The position numbers and the translations under genes were made by a program. The notes beneath the pieces are model-generated. The model had not been told where the DNA came from and ran no database searches. It worked only from the letters and a program-made list of their open reading frames with translations. 64,000 nt of DNA from JBFLYN01 sp040756655. Lineage in GTDB: Bacteria > Bacillota > Sulfobacillia > UBA8153. This document shows, piece by piece, positions 34,540 to 43,031 of this stretch. Each line of letters opens with the position of its first letter. The stretch's first letter is position 1. The DNA is taken from contig JBFLYN010000009.1 of NCBI GenBank assembly GCA_040756655.1, forward strand, positions 22,338 to 86,337, in the 5' to 3' direction.

Positions 34540-36387
34540 CTAAAGCCCCAGCCCGGCGTATTCGTGCAACCCCAGCCGCTCCAGGGTGGAGCGGGTAGGG
34601 ATGCCTTCTTCGCTCCAGCCCTGGTACTGGTAATACTCTCCCAGCATTTTACCTAGATGCGGGACGTGGCCCTTGGAGCCTGCCTCGGGAAAGCCCAGGC
34701 TCTGGATGCGGGCAGGCAGGGTATCGTCCTTACGGCTCAACCCGCACCTTACGTTGAAGAGCCGCTTGAGCACGTAGATCCTTTGGCCGGTGGTAAGAAA
34801 CTCGGCGGTATCCATGTCCCACCCGGTGACCAGGTTGGTCCACTCCACCACCTGCCTGATGCCCGGCCTAAGGTAGCGGCACATGCAGAGCGAATCGTAC
34901 ATGCTGCCCATGGCCTGGCTCTTGGCCACCAGTTCCGCTTTGCCTTCGCTGGTGTGGGGGTCCAGGGGATGATGGATGCCCATGTCCGGGTCGGTGGCGA
35001 AGGACTCGAACACCGACGACTGACCCTGCAGGTGGCAGGCACCGCGGTTGGCGGTGGCGTAGGCCAGGGCCAGGCTGGAGCGGGCCCGCGGGTCATGGGC
35101 CGCCAGTTCCTGGCCTTTCACCTCCATGGCATACTCCAGGGCCCGGCCACCCAGCTGGCGAGCGGCCCCCCGGGAGCCGAGCGACAGGAGTTCGCCGATG
35201 CCCTCGCCGTGGGCGATCTGGTGTACGAGGGTGACGAGCACTTGGGGGTCGCCCCAACGTAGTTCCAGCCCGCCCGTGTCCCCGGTGTCCAGGAGCCCGT
35301 GTTCGAAAAGCTCCATGGCGAAGGCGATGGTACCGCCGGTGGAGATGGTATCAAGCCCGTAGCGGTTACACAGGTCGTTGGCATGGCAGATGGCCCGGAT
35401 GTCGTCCACCAGGCAATAAGCACCCAGCGCCGCCAGGGACTCGTACTCCGGCGCCCGGCCGTCCACCCCGGCATAAGACCCATCCGGGACCTGCACGTCC
35501 TTACCACAACCGATGGGGCACGCATGACAGCGGTAGTGGCGGGTGGGAAGCTCTGCTATCATGGTCAGCCCGCTGATCTTCTTGGCTCCTTCTTTCCAGG
35601 TGCCCTGCTTCCAGTTTTTGATGGGCAGGTCACCGATGCTCTCTATCCTCTCTACCCCTGCTCCGGTGCCGAACTGCGATAGTCCCTTGGTTTGCTCCTG
35701 GATGCCCGGCAAAAGCGAGCGGTTGAACTCCGCCAGCTTTCGCGGGGCGACCACGGTGGGCCGCTGGTCGCCCCATACCGCCACTGCCTTGAGCCGCTTG
35801 GAACCCATGACCGCACCCAGCCCGCTGCGGGCGGCCGCCCGCCCGGTGCGGCCCTCGCTCATGATACCGGCCATGCGCACCAGTCGCTCGCCGGCCACCC
35901 CGATGTTGCTCACCAAGGTGCCGGGGCGGCACTGGCTCCGGATGGCCTCGTCCGATTCGTAGGTATCCTTGCCCCACAGGTCACCGGCCGGCCTGAGCTC
36001 GGCCTGGTCGTTTTCCAGGTACAGGTAGACTGGCTCGGCGGCTTGGCCCTGGAACACGATGCCGTCAAAGGCCGTGCGCTTGAGCATGGCGCCAAAAAAG
36101 CCGCCGCTGCTGGCCTCCCCCCACGCCCCAGTCAAGGGGGACCGGGCGATAACCTGGTGCCTGCCGGAACAGAACACGGCCGTGCCAGTCACCGGGCCGG
36201 CCATGAAGATCAGGCGGTTTCCGGGACCCAAGGGGTCGGTGCCGGCATCGGTCTCGTCCATCATGATGCGGGCACCCCACCCGCTGCCGCCAATGAGCTC
36301 CCTTTGGAACCGTTCCGGGAACTCCTCAGCGGACACCGTCCCCCGGGAGAGATCCACTCTCAGGATTCTGCCTTTGTAGCCGGCCAC
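34540..36387 (-). CDS. Tungsten-containing aldehyde:ferredoxin oxidoreductase family protein
   Basis: 615 residues, the full length of the family. The N-terminal domain has the pterin-binding pattern (RLIFMAGPVTGT, SSGGFFGAMLKRTAFDGI, SRGLGAVMGSKRLK-like stretch). The [4Fe-4S] ligands are Cys287, Cys290, Cys294 (CHACPIGC) and Cys503 (DSLCMC). Such enzymes oxidise aldehydes or glyceraldehyde-3-phosphate to acids and reduce ferredoxin. Placed inside a mannose-type PTS operon beside an aldolase and a MoaD homologue, it probably takes the aldehyde product of sugar cleavage; whether it acts on a phosphorylated aldehyde is open. Confidence 0.93.
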   Translation of the reverse strand: MAGYKGRILRVDLSRGTVSAEEFPERFQRELIGGSGWGARIMMDETDAGTDPLGPGNRLIFMAGPVTGTAVFCSGRHQVIARSPLTGAWGEASSGGFFGAMLKRTAFDGIVFQGQAAEPVYLYLENDQAELRPAGDLWGKDTYESDEAIRSQCRPGTLVSNIGVAGERLVRMAGIMSEGRTGRAAARSGLGAVMGSKRLKAVAVWGDQRPTVVAPRKLAEFNRSLLPGIQEQTKGLSQFGTGAGVERIESIGDLPIKNWKQGTWKEGAKKISGLTMIAELPTRHYRCHACPIGCGKDVQVPDGSYAGVDGRAPEYESLAALGAYCLVDDIRAICHANDLCNRYGLDTISTGGTIAFAMELFEHGLLDTGDTGGLELRWGDPQVLVTLVHQIAHGEGIGELLSLGSRGAARQLGGRALEYAMEVKGQELAAHDPRARSSLALAYATANRGACHLQGQSSVFESFATDPDMGIHHPLDPHTSEGKAELVAKSQAMGSMYDSLCMCRYLRPGIRQVVEWTNLVTGWDMDTAEFLTTGQRIYVLKRLFNVRCGLSRKDDTLPARIQSLGFPEAGSKGHVPHLGKMLGEYYQYQGWSEEGIPTRSTLERLGLHEYAGLGL

Positions 36388-36406
36388 GGCTTTTCCCTCC
36401 TCAAGC

Positions 36407-36442
36407 CAGCGGGTGGGACAACAAGGGTCGGCCCACCCGCTG
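36407..36442 (-). other. Strong hairpin between PTS IID and the oxidoreductase gene
   Basis: CAGCGGGTGGG (36407-36417) pairs with CCCACCCGCTG (36432-36442): 11 perfect pairs around a 14-base loop, in the 70-base gap before the oxidoreductase start. No U-tract follows on the minus strand, so it is more likely an mRNA-processing or stability element that sets different levels of the PTS and enzyme parts than a full terminator. Confidence 0.55.
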
Positions 36443-36457
36443 TTTGCTTCGTGCTGT

Positions 36458-37279
36458 CTAGCCGAGGATCTTCAGGTATCCCAGGATAGTGCCGCCGATG
36501 AAGACAAGCGCCACGATCCGAGGCGTCTTGACCCCGCGGCGCATCAGCACCCAGCAGCCCAGCACCAGAAGGAGCGGGAGCAGGTTGGGCATGATCTTGT
36601 TGAACACGTCCGTCTGGATGCTTACCGGAGGCGCCCCGGCCAGCTGTACCTTCAAGGGAGTGGTGAAGTTGATATAACGAGCCGTCAGGGTGCCGGCGGC
36701 CAGCAGACCGACCATGCTGGCGCCTTCAGTGGCCTTCTGGAGGAGACCGCCTTCAGTCAGGGTCTTGAGAATGGGCCGGCCCTGCTCATATGCGGCCATG
36801 AACCACCAGTAGTGGAGCGGGTACGAGATCCCCAGCACCAGGATGGTGTAGAGGATGGGACCCATGACACTGCCCTCGCGACCCAGGCCGATGCCCAGGG
36901 CCAGGAGGATGGGGAACAGCATGCCCTGGAAGATGGAGTCGCCCAGGCCGGCCAGCGGACCCATGAGCGAGGTCTTCACAGCGTTGATGCTTTCATCGTC
37001 CAGCGGGGCGCCGTTGGCGCGCTGCTCTTCCATGGCCGCGGTGATGCCGGCGGCGATGGTGCCGGTGGTGGTGTTGGTGTTGAAGAACACCAGGTGCCGC
37101 TTGAGGGCGGCCGAGATCTCTTCCTTCGTCTTGTACAGGCGCTTGATGACCGGGACCATGGCGTGGGCAAACCCTACGCCCTGCATACGCTCGTAGTTAT
37201 ACATCCCGTGCAGAAAGCACGTCCAAAGCGCCCAGACCTTGATCAGGTCACTCTTGGTCAGTCTGCGTTCTTCGGCCAC
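36458..37279 (-). CDS. Mannose-family PTS component IID
   Basis: 273 residues: the conserved N-terminal cytoplasmic part (LTKSDLIKVWALWTC, MQGVGFAHAMVPVIKRLY, FFNTNTTTGTIAAGI) and membrane segments at the C-terminus. IID and IIC form the translocating channel. It directly follows IIC with no intergenic base. Confidence 0.95.
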   Translation of the reverse strand: MAEERRLTKSDLIKVWALWTCFLHGMYNYERMQGVGFAHAMVPVIKRLYKTKEEISAALKRHLVFFNTNTTTGTIAAGITAAMEEQRANGAPLDDESINAVKTSLMGPLAGLGDSIFQGMLFPILLALGIGLGREGSVMGPILYTILVLGISYPLHYWWFMAAYEQGRPILKTLTEGGLLQKATEGASMVGLLAAGTLTARYINFTTPLKVQLAGAPPVSIQTDVFNKIMPNLLPLLLVLGCWVLMRRGVKTPRIVALVFIGGTILGYLKILG

Positions 37280-38038
37280 CTATGCCGCCCCCTTCCTGGC
37301 CTGCGGCCGGAAGTAAATGAAGAACACAAGGCAGACACCGATTCCTACCACGGCCATGATGTCGAGCCTGAGGTACGCAGCCACCAAAAAGCCGATGAAG
37401 AACATGGGAAGCATGCTCAGGTTGGTGGTCATGTACCTTAAGAGCATGGCGTAGCCCACGGCGGGCAGGAGTTTACCCGCCACCGAAAGGCCAGCGATGA
37501 GTCCTTCCGGCATAAAGCCCAGGGCGGCTTTCACGGCATCGGCGCCGTAGTAGACGCCCAGGAATGTGGCCAGGCCAGGATAGATGGCCGCGAAGATGGT
37601 GCCTGGTATGATGTTAAGCCACACGATGCCTGCCATGTTGCCCTCTTCGGCGTACCGGTCTGCCCAGTGGGCAAACAAGGAGAACAAGGACATCCTCAGG
37701 GTGCTGATGGAAACGCCCACCAAAGCGATGGGCACAGCCACGCTCAGGGCCATTTCCGGGGTCATGTCAGCCAGGATACCTAGGGCCGGTCCCAGCACAC
37801 CTGCGATGAGGATGTCGGCAGGCATGGAGCCGCCAGCGGAAATGATACCGATATAAACGGCGTTAATCGTAGCACCGATGATGGTGCCCTTGACCGGGTC
37901 TCCCAGGATCAAGCCCACGACCAAGCCCGAAACTAGCGGCCGCATGAACACGAAAAACCGCGTGTTCATGGTCAGCGAGCTGCCGATCCAGAAGGCCCAC
38001 AGCGCTACTAGCAGCGCTTGAATGAACAACCATGCCAC
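37280..38038 (-). CDS. Mannose-family PTS component IIC
   Basis: 252 residues with about seven or eight membrane segments and the family motifs RPLVSGLVVGLILGD and GATINAVYIG. First gene of the operon IIC-IID-oxidoreductase-aldolase-dehydrogenase-IIA-IIB-ThiS-SorC; AGGAGGTGGC precedes ATG 38038. The sugar cannot be told from sequence. Confidence 0.95.
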   Translation of the reverse strand: MAWLFIQALLVALWAFWIGSSLTMNTRFFVFMRPLVSGLVVGLILGDPVKGTIIGATINAVYIGIISAGGSMPADILIAGVLGPALGILADMTPEMALSVAVPIALVGVSISTLRMSLFSLFAHWADRYAEEGNMAGIVWLNIIPGTIFAAIYPGLATFLGVYYGADAVKAALGFMPEGLIAGLSVAGKLLPAVGYAMLLRYMTTNLSMLPMFFIGFLVAAYLRLDIMAVVGIGVCLVFFIYFRPQARKGAA

Positions 38039-38150
38039 CTCCTGAATTTAGATAGATGGGTTCTCATGTGTGGTTGTCCTGCCGGCCGGATGATATGCTT
38101 AAGCCAGCACATCCCCCCTTCTGTGCCTACTTCCAGCATGAGAGCGCCAG

Positions 38151-38174
38151 TAACAAATGTCAGGACAAAAGTTA
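38151..38174. promoter_or_regulatory. Imperfect dyad upstream of the PTS operon, candidate SorC operator
   Basis: A 24-base imperfect inverted repeat with matching ends TAAC-N3-TGTC and GACA-N3-GTTA lies about 115 bases upstream of the PTS IIC start, in an AT-richer leader. SorC regulators bind such dyads near operon promoters. No convincing sigma-70 or sigma-54 hexamer pair was found here, so the promoter remains unplaced. Confidence 0.4.
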
Positions 38175-38356
38175 TCTTCGCCGTGGGCTAACTGATCTCC
38201 TTCTTTTTCTTCGAGGTTTATTATTACTGCAGCGCCACATGGCAGCAACGAAAAAGGTCGCTACGGGGTCACAAGGTGATGTAAGCCGCCCAAGCAAGGA
38301 ATTGAAATGGCCGAGTCGTGCCTGAGGCTTAGCGGTTGGCGGCTTGACGGCAGTCA

Positions 38357-38544
38357 CAGGCGAGGAAAAGGGCTGGAGTCCGCATTCGCGAGGGCAAGAA
38401 GGCAACCCCTCGCCTGCGCGGCCAGCGTGCGACTGGGCGAGCCACGGGTTCCCCGGAAATCGCCCTCAGCGAGGTGGCTGGGTGCGAAAGGGTTCAGGGC
38501 GAGCGGCAAGCAAGCGACCCGTGGGTGGTAAGCCTCCCCTTACC
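38357..38544. ncRNA. Candidate structured RNA with pseudoknot at the end of the DruA-transposase element
   Basis: Unusual density of mutually consistent pairings: CAGGCGAGG (38357-38365) with CCTCGCCTG (38408-38416), which competes with GCGAGGG (38388-38394)/CCCTCGC (38407-38413); CCAGC (38422-38426) with GCTGG (38477-38481); GGGCGA (38435-38440) with TCGCCC (38460-38465); and CCACGGG (38442-38448), inside that hairpin, with CCCGTGG (38518-38524) outside it, a pseudoknot. A final hairpin GGTAAG/CTTACC spans 38527-38544. The strand is not certain; on the plus strand it would be antisense to the transposase end. It resembles transposon-linked RNAs such as HEARO/omegaRNA, but I cannot confirm a family. 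Confidence 0.5.
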
Positions 38545-40171
38545 ATGACAGCGGGCGGCGATGGCATTGCGGCGCGGGTGGTAGGCGACCAGTTCCCGCG
38601 CACTGGTGGCCGGCAGGTACGCACAGGCCAGGGCGCTGGCCACCAGGATGCGAGCTTGGGGCAGGGTCAAGACGGGCAGATGGGCCCCTTTTTTACGAAC
38701 TGGCAGCGCAGCTCCAGCAAAAACAATAGCGCGAGGAAGACGTAGAGCATGTGCCGGTGCCAGGCCGGCCAGGAACGGGTCTCGTAATGGTCCATCCCCA
38801 GTGGGCCCGTGCCCTCCTGGAAGAGCTGCTCCAGGGGCCAGCGCATGGTGCTCACCCGCATCATCGCCTCAAGGGGTGTCTCGCGAGGGGCGTTGCTGAA
38901 GGCGAACTTGAGCTCGCCGCCACGCTCGCGGCGCATGAAGAGCCACAAGGGTTGATGCGGCAACCCGTTGCGGGCCTCCACCACCCGGCGGCAGTTGACC
39001 AAGCCGTAGCCCTTGGGGCTTGCGTAGCCCACGAAGACGCCGGACTGGCAGTTCTCCACCTTGCCCAAGGTGCCGCAGTACTGGCGGGCGACCCCCACCG
39101 ATTCCTTGCCCTTCTTGGGAACTCGCAGCTGTCCACGCTCACCACTCCGTCCTCGGCGGCGATGAGCCGGGCCAGCCGGGACTGGTACAAGGCGCGCAGT
39201 TTTTCCTCCTCCCACACCGAGCGGCCCAGGAAATGCTGGAGGTTGCGCACGCCGGAAGGTCCCACGTAGCGCAGGGCGATGGGCTCTGCGGATTTGGCCA
39301 GCATATGGCTGAGCAGACCTTTGAGGTAGACCAGACCGTGCTCGCGCTGTTCGGAACGGTGAAAGGCCGGGGCGAAATGGCGATGGAACTCGGCCAGCTT
39401 CTGGCCCAACTGCTGCACTGCTTCCTCGGTGACGCCGCTTTCCTCCAAAAGGTCGGGATGCCAGTCGTTCTGGTGGAAGGTCAAGGCCTTCCGCTCCTTC
39501 CTCTCCTGGCGAGGTACGCGGGGGCGCTCTCGCACATACGGCTGCTGCTGGCAACCGATCAGGGTCCGGAAGGCGGTTGGTAGCGGGTAGACGTACACCT
39601 CCTTGGGTTGACCGTGGTAGTGGTAGCTCGGTCCATCCCGGCCGACCCCCTTGGTCTGGCCGAGGTAGATCCAGTTGGTGGCCTGGTAGACGGTGCCGGC
39701 GAAGTGACGCGGGTCCACGAAGGTCTCCAAAAGCAGCAGGGGCTGGCCGTACTTGGCCTGCCAGTGGGCCGGCAATGCTTGCATGCTGCGGGCGAGCACG
39801 TGGGAAGCCCCATGGGGAAGGCGGGCCCAGGGCAAGACGAGCAGGCGGCTGTTGTTGGCCACCTGCAGCAGATGACGCCGCTTCTGAGCCTGCGACCAAC
39901 CGATGAAGCAGTCGCGCACCTCCAGCTTCAGGGCGGCCGCCTGCCAGCCCAAGGCAGCAATGGGCCGGTCACCACTGAAGATCAGATGCTTGACCCGCGC
40001 GCCCAAGAGGCGCCGGTGGCCCAGGTAGTGGTAGGTGCGCATGAGGTGATCCCACACCGGGTCCCAGGGGGTGCGGTCGACGGCAAAGACCTCGACGGGT
40101 TGCAGGTCCCGAACCCTGCCGTAAAGGGGCGTGGTGGCGATGTGCGCCGGCACGGCAGGCAGGGTTGCCAT
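38494..40171 (-). mobile_element. IS701-type transposase fused to a DruA (DUF4338) domain, frameshifted
   Basis: Starts at ATG 40171. About 330 N-terminal residues match DruA/DUF4338 (TYHYLGHRRLLGARV, CFIGWSQAQKRRHL, LLLETFVDPRHFAGTVYQA, NWIYLGQTKG). The DDE part follows: VVSVDSCEFP with the first catalytic Asp, then after a frameshift near 39115 VGVARQYCGTLGKVENCQ, SNAPRETPLEAMMRV and RWPLEQLFQEG with a catalytic Glu. A second frameshift in an A6G4 run near 38690 leads to LTLPQARILVASALA and an end at 38494. Two frameshifts make it inactive as read. Terminal repeats were not identified. Confidence 0.8.
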
Positions 40172-40180
40172 ACGCGCTGC

Positions 40181-40378
40181 CTAGCTGCCTACCTGCAGGG
40201 ACTGGCTGTCGGAGCCCGGCGGAAGCCCAAAAGGCCTCGTACCACCGGTGCCCGTGGGCCCCGGCACCGCCCGTACCGCTCCGATAGCGCCCCAGGAGCA
40301 GTCTATCACATCCCGGTGGATTTGTTTCAGGATGTCGCGCTGTAGTATTAGTCTCCCTAAAATTTTCGTAGTGTTCAT
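40181..40378 (-). CDS. Small hypothetical reading frame between rhomboid and the transposase
   Basis: 65-codon frame whose ATG overlaps the rhomboid stop (ATGA). The N-terminus (MNTTKILGRLILQRDILKQI) is plausible, the rest is Pro/Gly-rich and not protein-like. It may be the disrupted remains of a gene cut by the IS701-type element, or chance. Confidence 0.25.
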   Translation of the reverse strand: MNTTKILGRLILQRDILKQIHRDVIDCSWGAIGAVRAVPGPTGTGGTRPFGLPPGSDSQSLQVGS

Positions 40379-41073
40379 CTATGAGGGCGCGTCCGCGACC
40401 GGCGGCGAAACAACGGGACCATGGCCATCCCGGCCAAGAACCCGCCGATATGGGCCCACCAGGCCACTCCACCCGTCTGGGCAGAGGCCACGCCCAGGGT
40501 GAGCACGCCGTTGAGGAACTGGAGAAAGAACCACCCGAAGAGGAACAGGAGGGCAGGAAGCTCGGCCAGGTGCAGGAAAATGCCCAAGGGCACCAGTGCC
40601 AGGACCCGGGCGCGCGGGAAGGTCAGAAGGTATGCGCCCAGGACACCGGCAACGGCACCGCTGGCGCCGATGGTGGGCAGATTGGACGCGGGGTTAGCAT
40701 AGACGTGCACCAGGTTGGATATGAGGCCGGCCAGGAGGTAAAAGACAAGGTACCGGCCGTGGCCCATGCGGTCCTCGACGTTGTCGCCAAAAACCCAAAG
40801 GTAGAGCATGTTTCCACCCAGGTGCAGCCAGCCGCCGTGGAGGAACACCGCTGAGAACAGCGGTGTCAGGGCCGCCGCGCCCAGTTCCCCGCCCAGGAGC
40901 CCTCCCATTTGGGTGTACCGGGCCGGGATCACCGCATACCGCAAGTACAGCGCCAGGAGCTCCGTCCGGGTCAACAGGGACTGGTACAGGTAGATGAGCA
41001 CGTTGACCACGATGATGGTGATGTTTACGTACGGCGTTGTACGGGACCTGGTGCTGTCACGGATGGGTATCAA
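40375..41073 (-). CDS. Rhomboid family intramembrane serine protease
   Basis: 232 residues from TTG at 41073, chosen because GGAGG lies seven bases upstream; a GTG further out would place that site inside the gene. About six membrane segments; catalytic Ser138 in TIGASGAVAG and His208 in WWAHIGGF form the dyad, and HLGGNMLYLWVFGDNVED is the conserved loop. It cleaves membrane-protein substrates within the bilayer. No partner gene is evident. Confidence 0.92.
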   Translation of the reverse strand: MIPIRDSTRSRTTPYVNITIIVVNVLIYLYQSLLTRTELLALYLRYAVIPARYTQMGGLLGGELGAAALTPLFSAVFLHGGWLHLGGNMLYLWVFGDNVEDRMGHGRYLVFYLLAGLISNLVHVYANPASNLPTIGASGAVAGVLGAYLLTFPRARVLALVPLGIFLHLAELPALLFLFGWFFLQFLNGVLTLGVASAQTGGVAWWAHIGGFLAGMAMVPLFRRRSRTRPHR

Positions 41074-41133
41074 CCCCGGCCCTCCTCTCACGTGTCTCCT
41101 TCGGTAGTATGTCTCTTTGGGGTAATGAGGGCC

Positions 41134-41628
41134 TCAGGAATAACGCTCGTAGCAGACGATGTCGTCCAGGTTCTTCCGGCCCGGGAAACGGCCCGGCGTC
41201 TCAGCGTAGCCCAGGGTCAGAAGAACCACCACGCTCACCCCGGCCGGGATCCCCAAAAGCTGCTTTACCGCCTCTTCCTCAAACGCCCCGATCCAGCACG
41301 TCCCCAGTCCGGAAGCGTGAGCTGCCAGGGTCATGTGGTCCACGGCGATGGCCAGGTCCACCTGGTTCCACTTGCGCCCGGCCTCGGTGGCGCAGGCGGC
41401 GATCACTACCGGGGCCTGTCCCACAAACTGCTGGCCCCGGCACGCCGGCACCAGCTCCCGGCGCATGCTGGCATCGCTCACCACCACGAATCTCCATGGC
41501 TGCCGGTTGCCGGCCGACGGGGCCAGCCGGGCAGCATCCAGCACCCGCAACAAGGCATCCTGGGGCACCGGGTCGGGCCGGTAGCGCCGTATACTCCTCC
41601 GGTTCTGAATGGCCTCAAACACGTTCAT
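41134..41628 (-). CDS. Nitroreductase family protein
   Basis: 164 residues: FMN motif NRRSIRRYRPDPVP at the start, AARLAPSAGNRQPW, the DMTLAAHASGLGTCWIG-type core and a C-terminal LGYAETP, together a small single-domain nitroreductase. It uses FMN and NAD(P)H on nitro compounds or quinones. It shares its FMN motif pattern with the fusion protein at 15520-16758 but not its acetyltransferase. Its start is 13 bases from the TIGR04076 gene stop, so they may be cotranscribed. Confidence 0.92.
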   Translation of the reverse strand: MNVFEAIQNRRSIRRYRPDPVPQDALLRVLDAARLAPSAGNRQPWRFVVVSDASMRRELVPACRGQQFVGQAPVVIAACATEAGRKWNQVDLAIAVDHMTLAAHASGLGTCWIGAFEEEAVKQLLGIPAGVSVVVLLTLGYAETPGRFPGRKNLDDIVCYERYS

Positions 41629-41641
41629 CTAGTCTTCCTCC

Positions 41642-41899
41642 TTATACCCGCTGGAGTTTGAACACCACCGGGTTGAATGGGTCAGGACACGCGATGTGGG
41701 CCGTACCCGGTTCCTTCTCCCAGGGCAGGTTCCCCCCAAATTGCAGGGCGTAAAGGTACGGCATCAAGGTGTGAAAAGCTGCCTGGCAGAAGTCCGGCGG
41801 CAGCCCCTTTCGGTATTCCACCACCTGCCCCAGGGTGTGACCTGCATCGCAATGTCCGGCCTGCGAATGTACGCTGATGCGCACGGCTGGCCTGGCCAT
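41642..41899 (-). CDS. TIGR04076 family protein
   Basis: 85 residues from ATG at 41899 with GGAGGTGGTAGCA before it. The features are those of TIGR04076: an AGHCDAGHTLGQ Cys/His motif, FCQAAFHTLMPYLYALQFGG and a C-terminal CPDPFNPVVFKL. Probably a small metal- or cluster-binding protein of anaerobes; function not known. Confidence 0.82.
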   Translation of the reverse strand: MARPAVRISVHSQAGHCDAGHTLGQVVEYRKGLPPDFCQAAFHTLMPYLYALQFGGNLPWEKEPGTAHIACPDPFNPVVFKLQRV

Positions 41900-42016
41900 T
41901 GCTACCACCTCCTGGTGCTTGGTTCGACGGCCCGGGCATACCATCCTCCCTGTGGGCAGGGATTTGAAAAGCCGGGTAGAAGCTCGTACCCATGCCCGGG
42001 TTGGGAGCGTGATAGC

Positions 42017-42664
42017 GTGCGGCGGGGACTGAAGCTGGGCTGGCCGGTGATCATGGGATACCTGCCCATCGGCCTGGCCTACGGCGTTATCGCCCGGCAA
42101 AACGGTCTGGGGAGCGCAGAAACCGTGGTCATGTCCGTGCTGGTCTACGCGGGTTCCAGCCAGCTAATGGCCGCCGGCATGCTGGGTGCCGGGTCGAGCC
42201 CCGGGGCGGTGCTGGCCACCACCTTCCTGGTGAACTCGCGACACCTGCTCATGAGCGCCGCCCTCTCCCCGCGTCTGGCCCGGGTGCCCCGGAAGTGGCT
42301 TCCCGTCCTGGCTTTCGGCATCACCGACGAATCCTTCGCCTTGGTCACGGCTTCCCAGCCAGAGCCCTGGCCGGTCTACGGCTGGCTGTTCTTCTTCACG
42401 TACCTGGGCTGGGTGGGCAGTTCAGCGGCGGGCGCCCTGGTGGGCGGCCTGGCCGGGGCGGCCCTGGGCCGGGCACTGGAGTTTGCGCTGGCGGCAATGT
42501 TCATCGGGCTTTTGGTCCCTCAGGTCACCCGGGCCTCGCGCGCGGCGGCGGCCCTGGCCAGCGCCCTGGCCGCCCTGGGCCTGAGCCGGGTTTTCCCCGG
42601 CCATGCCGGCCTGTTGGCGGCCATCCTGGTGGGTGCCACGGTGGGGTTGGTGATGGACAGGTGA
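42017..42664 (+). CDS. azlC: AzlC family branched-chain amino-acid exporter, large subunit
   Basis: 215 residues from GTG at 42017 (GGGAG nine bases upstream). Typical AzlC sequence: LPIGLAYGVIARQNGL, VYAGSSQLMAAGML, NSRHLLMSAALSPRL and ITDESFALV, with about five to six membrane segments. With AzlD it exports branched-chain amino acids. Confidence 0.93.
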   Translation: MRRGLKLGWPVIMGYLPIGLAYGVIARQNGLGSAETVVMSVLVYAGSSQLMAAGMLGAGSSPGAVLATTFLVNSRHLLMSAALSPRLARVPRKWLPVLAFGITDESFALVTASQPEPWPVYGWLFFFTYLGWVGSSAAGALVGGLAGAALGRALEFALAAMFIGLLVPQVTRASRAAAALASALAALGLSRVFPGHAGLLAAILVGATVGLVMDR

Positions 42665-42969
42665 GGGGGCACGTTTTCCTCGTCATCGCCGGCATGGCCC
42701 TGGTGACCTACGTGCCCCGGGTGCTGCCCGTGGCCGTGCTAACCCGGGTGCGGCTGCCCGGGGCAGCAGCCCGTTGGCTGGAGCACGTTCCCGCGGCGGC
42801 ACTGGCCGCCCTGCTGGCCCCCCTGGTACTGGGCGACCAACCAGTCCTTTCCCTGGCTCCCCGCGTCCTGTCTGCCCTGGTTGCCCTCGCCGTGGCCCGG
42901 TGGAAGCGGGACTTGACGTTGACGGTAGTGGCAGGCGTGCTCGTCATGTACCTGGCCCAAAGGTTCTAG
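42661..42969 (+). CDS. azlD: AzlD family branched-chain amino-acid exporter, small subunit
   Basis: 102 residues, GTG start overlapping the azlC stop by four bases (GTGA). Three to four membrane segments (MALVTYVPRVLPVAVL, AALAALLAPLVLG, TVVAGVLVMYLAQ). Usual AzlC partner. Confidence 0.92.
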   Translation: MRGHVFLVIAGMALVTYVPRVLPVAVLTRVRLPGAAARWLEHVPAAALAALLAPLVLGDQPVLSLAPRVLSALVALAVARWKRDLTLTVVAGVLVMYLAQRF

Positions 42970-43031
42970 GAAGGAAGGTCAGTGCCCGGCGGTGAATGGC
43001 TCCACCAGTGCCCAGGAAGGGAGCCAGCCCA

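Noticed and set aside
38039..38300. Sigma-54 promoter for the PTS operon
   Set aside because: GG and GC pairs occur but none has the required ten-base spacing with a TTGC-like -12 element.
38300..38544. Firm assignment of the structured region to HEARO/omegaRNA or to RNase P
   Set aside because: No IscB/IsrB gene follows and the RNase P hallmark sequences are absent; without a covariance search the family cannot be named.
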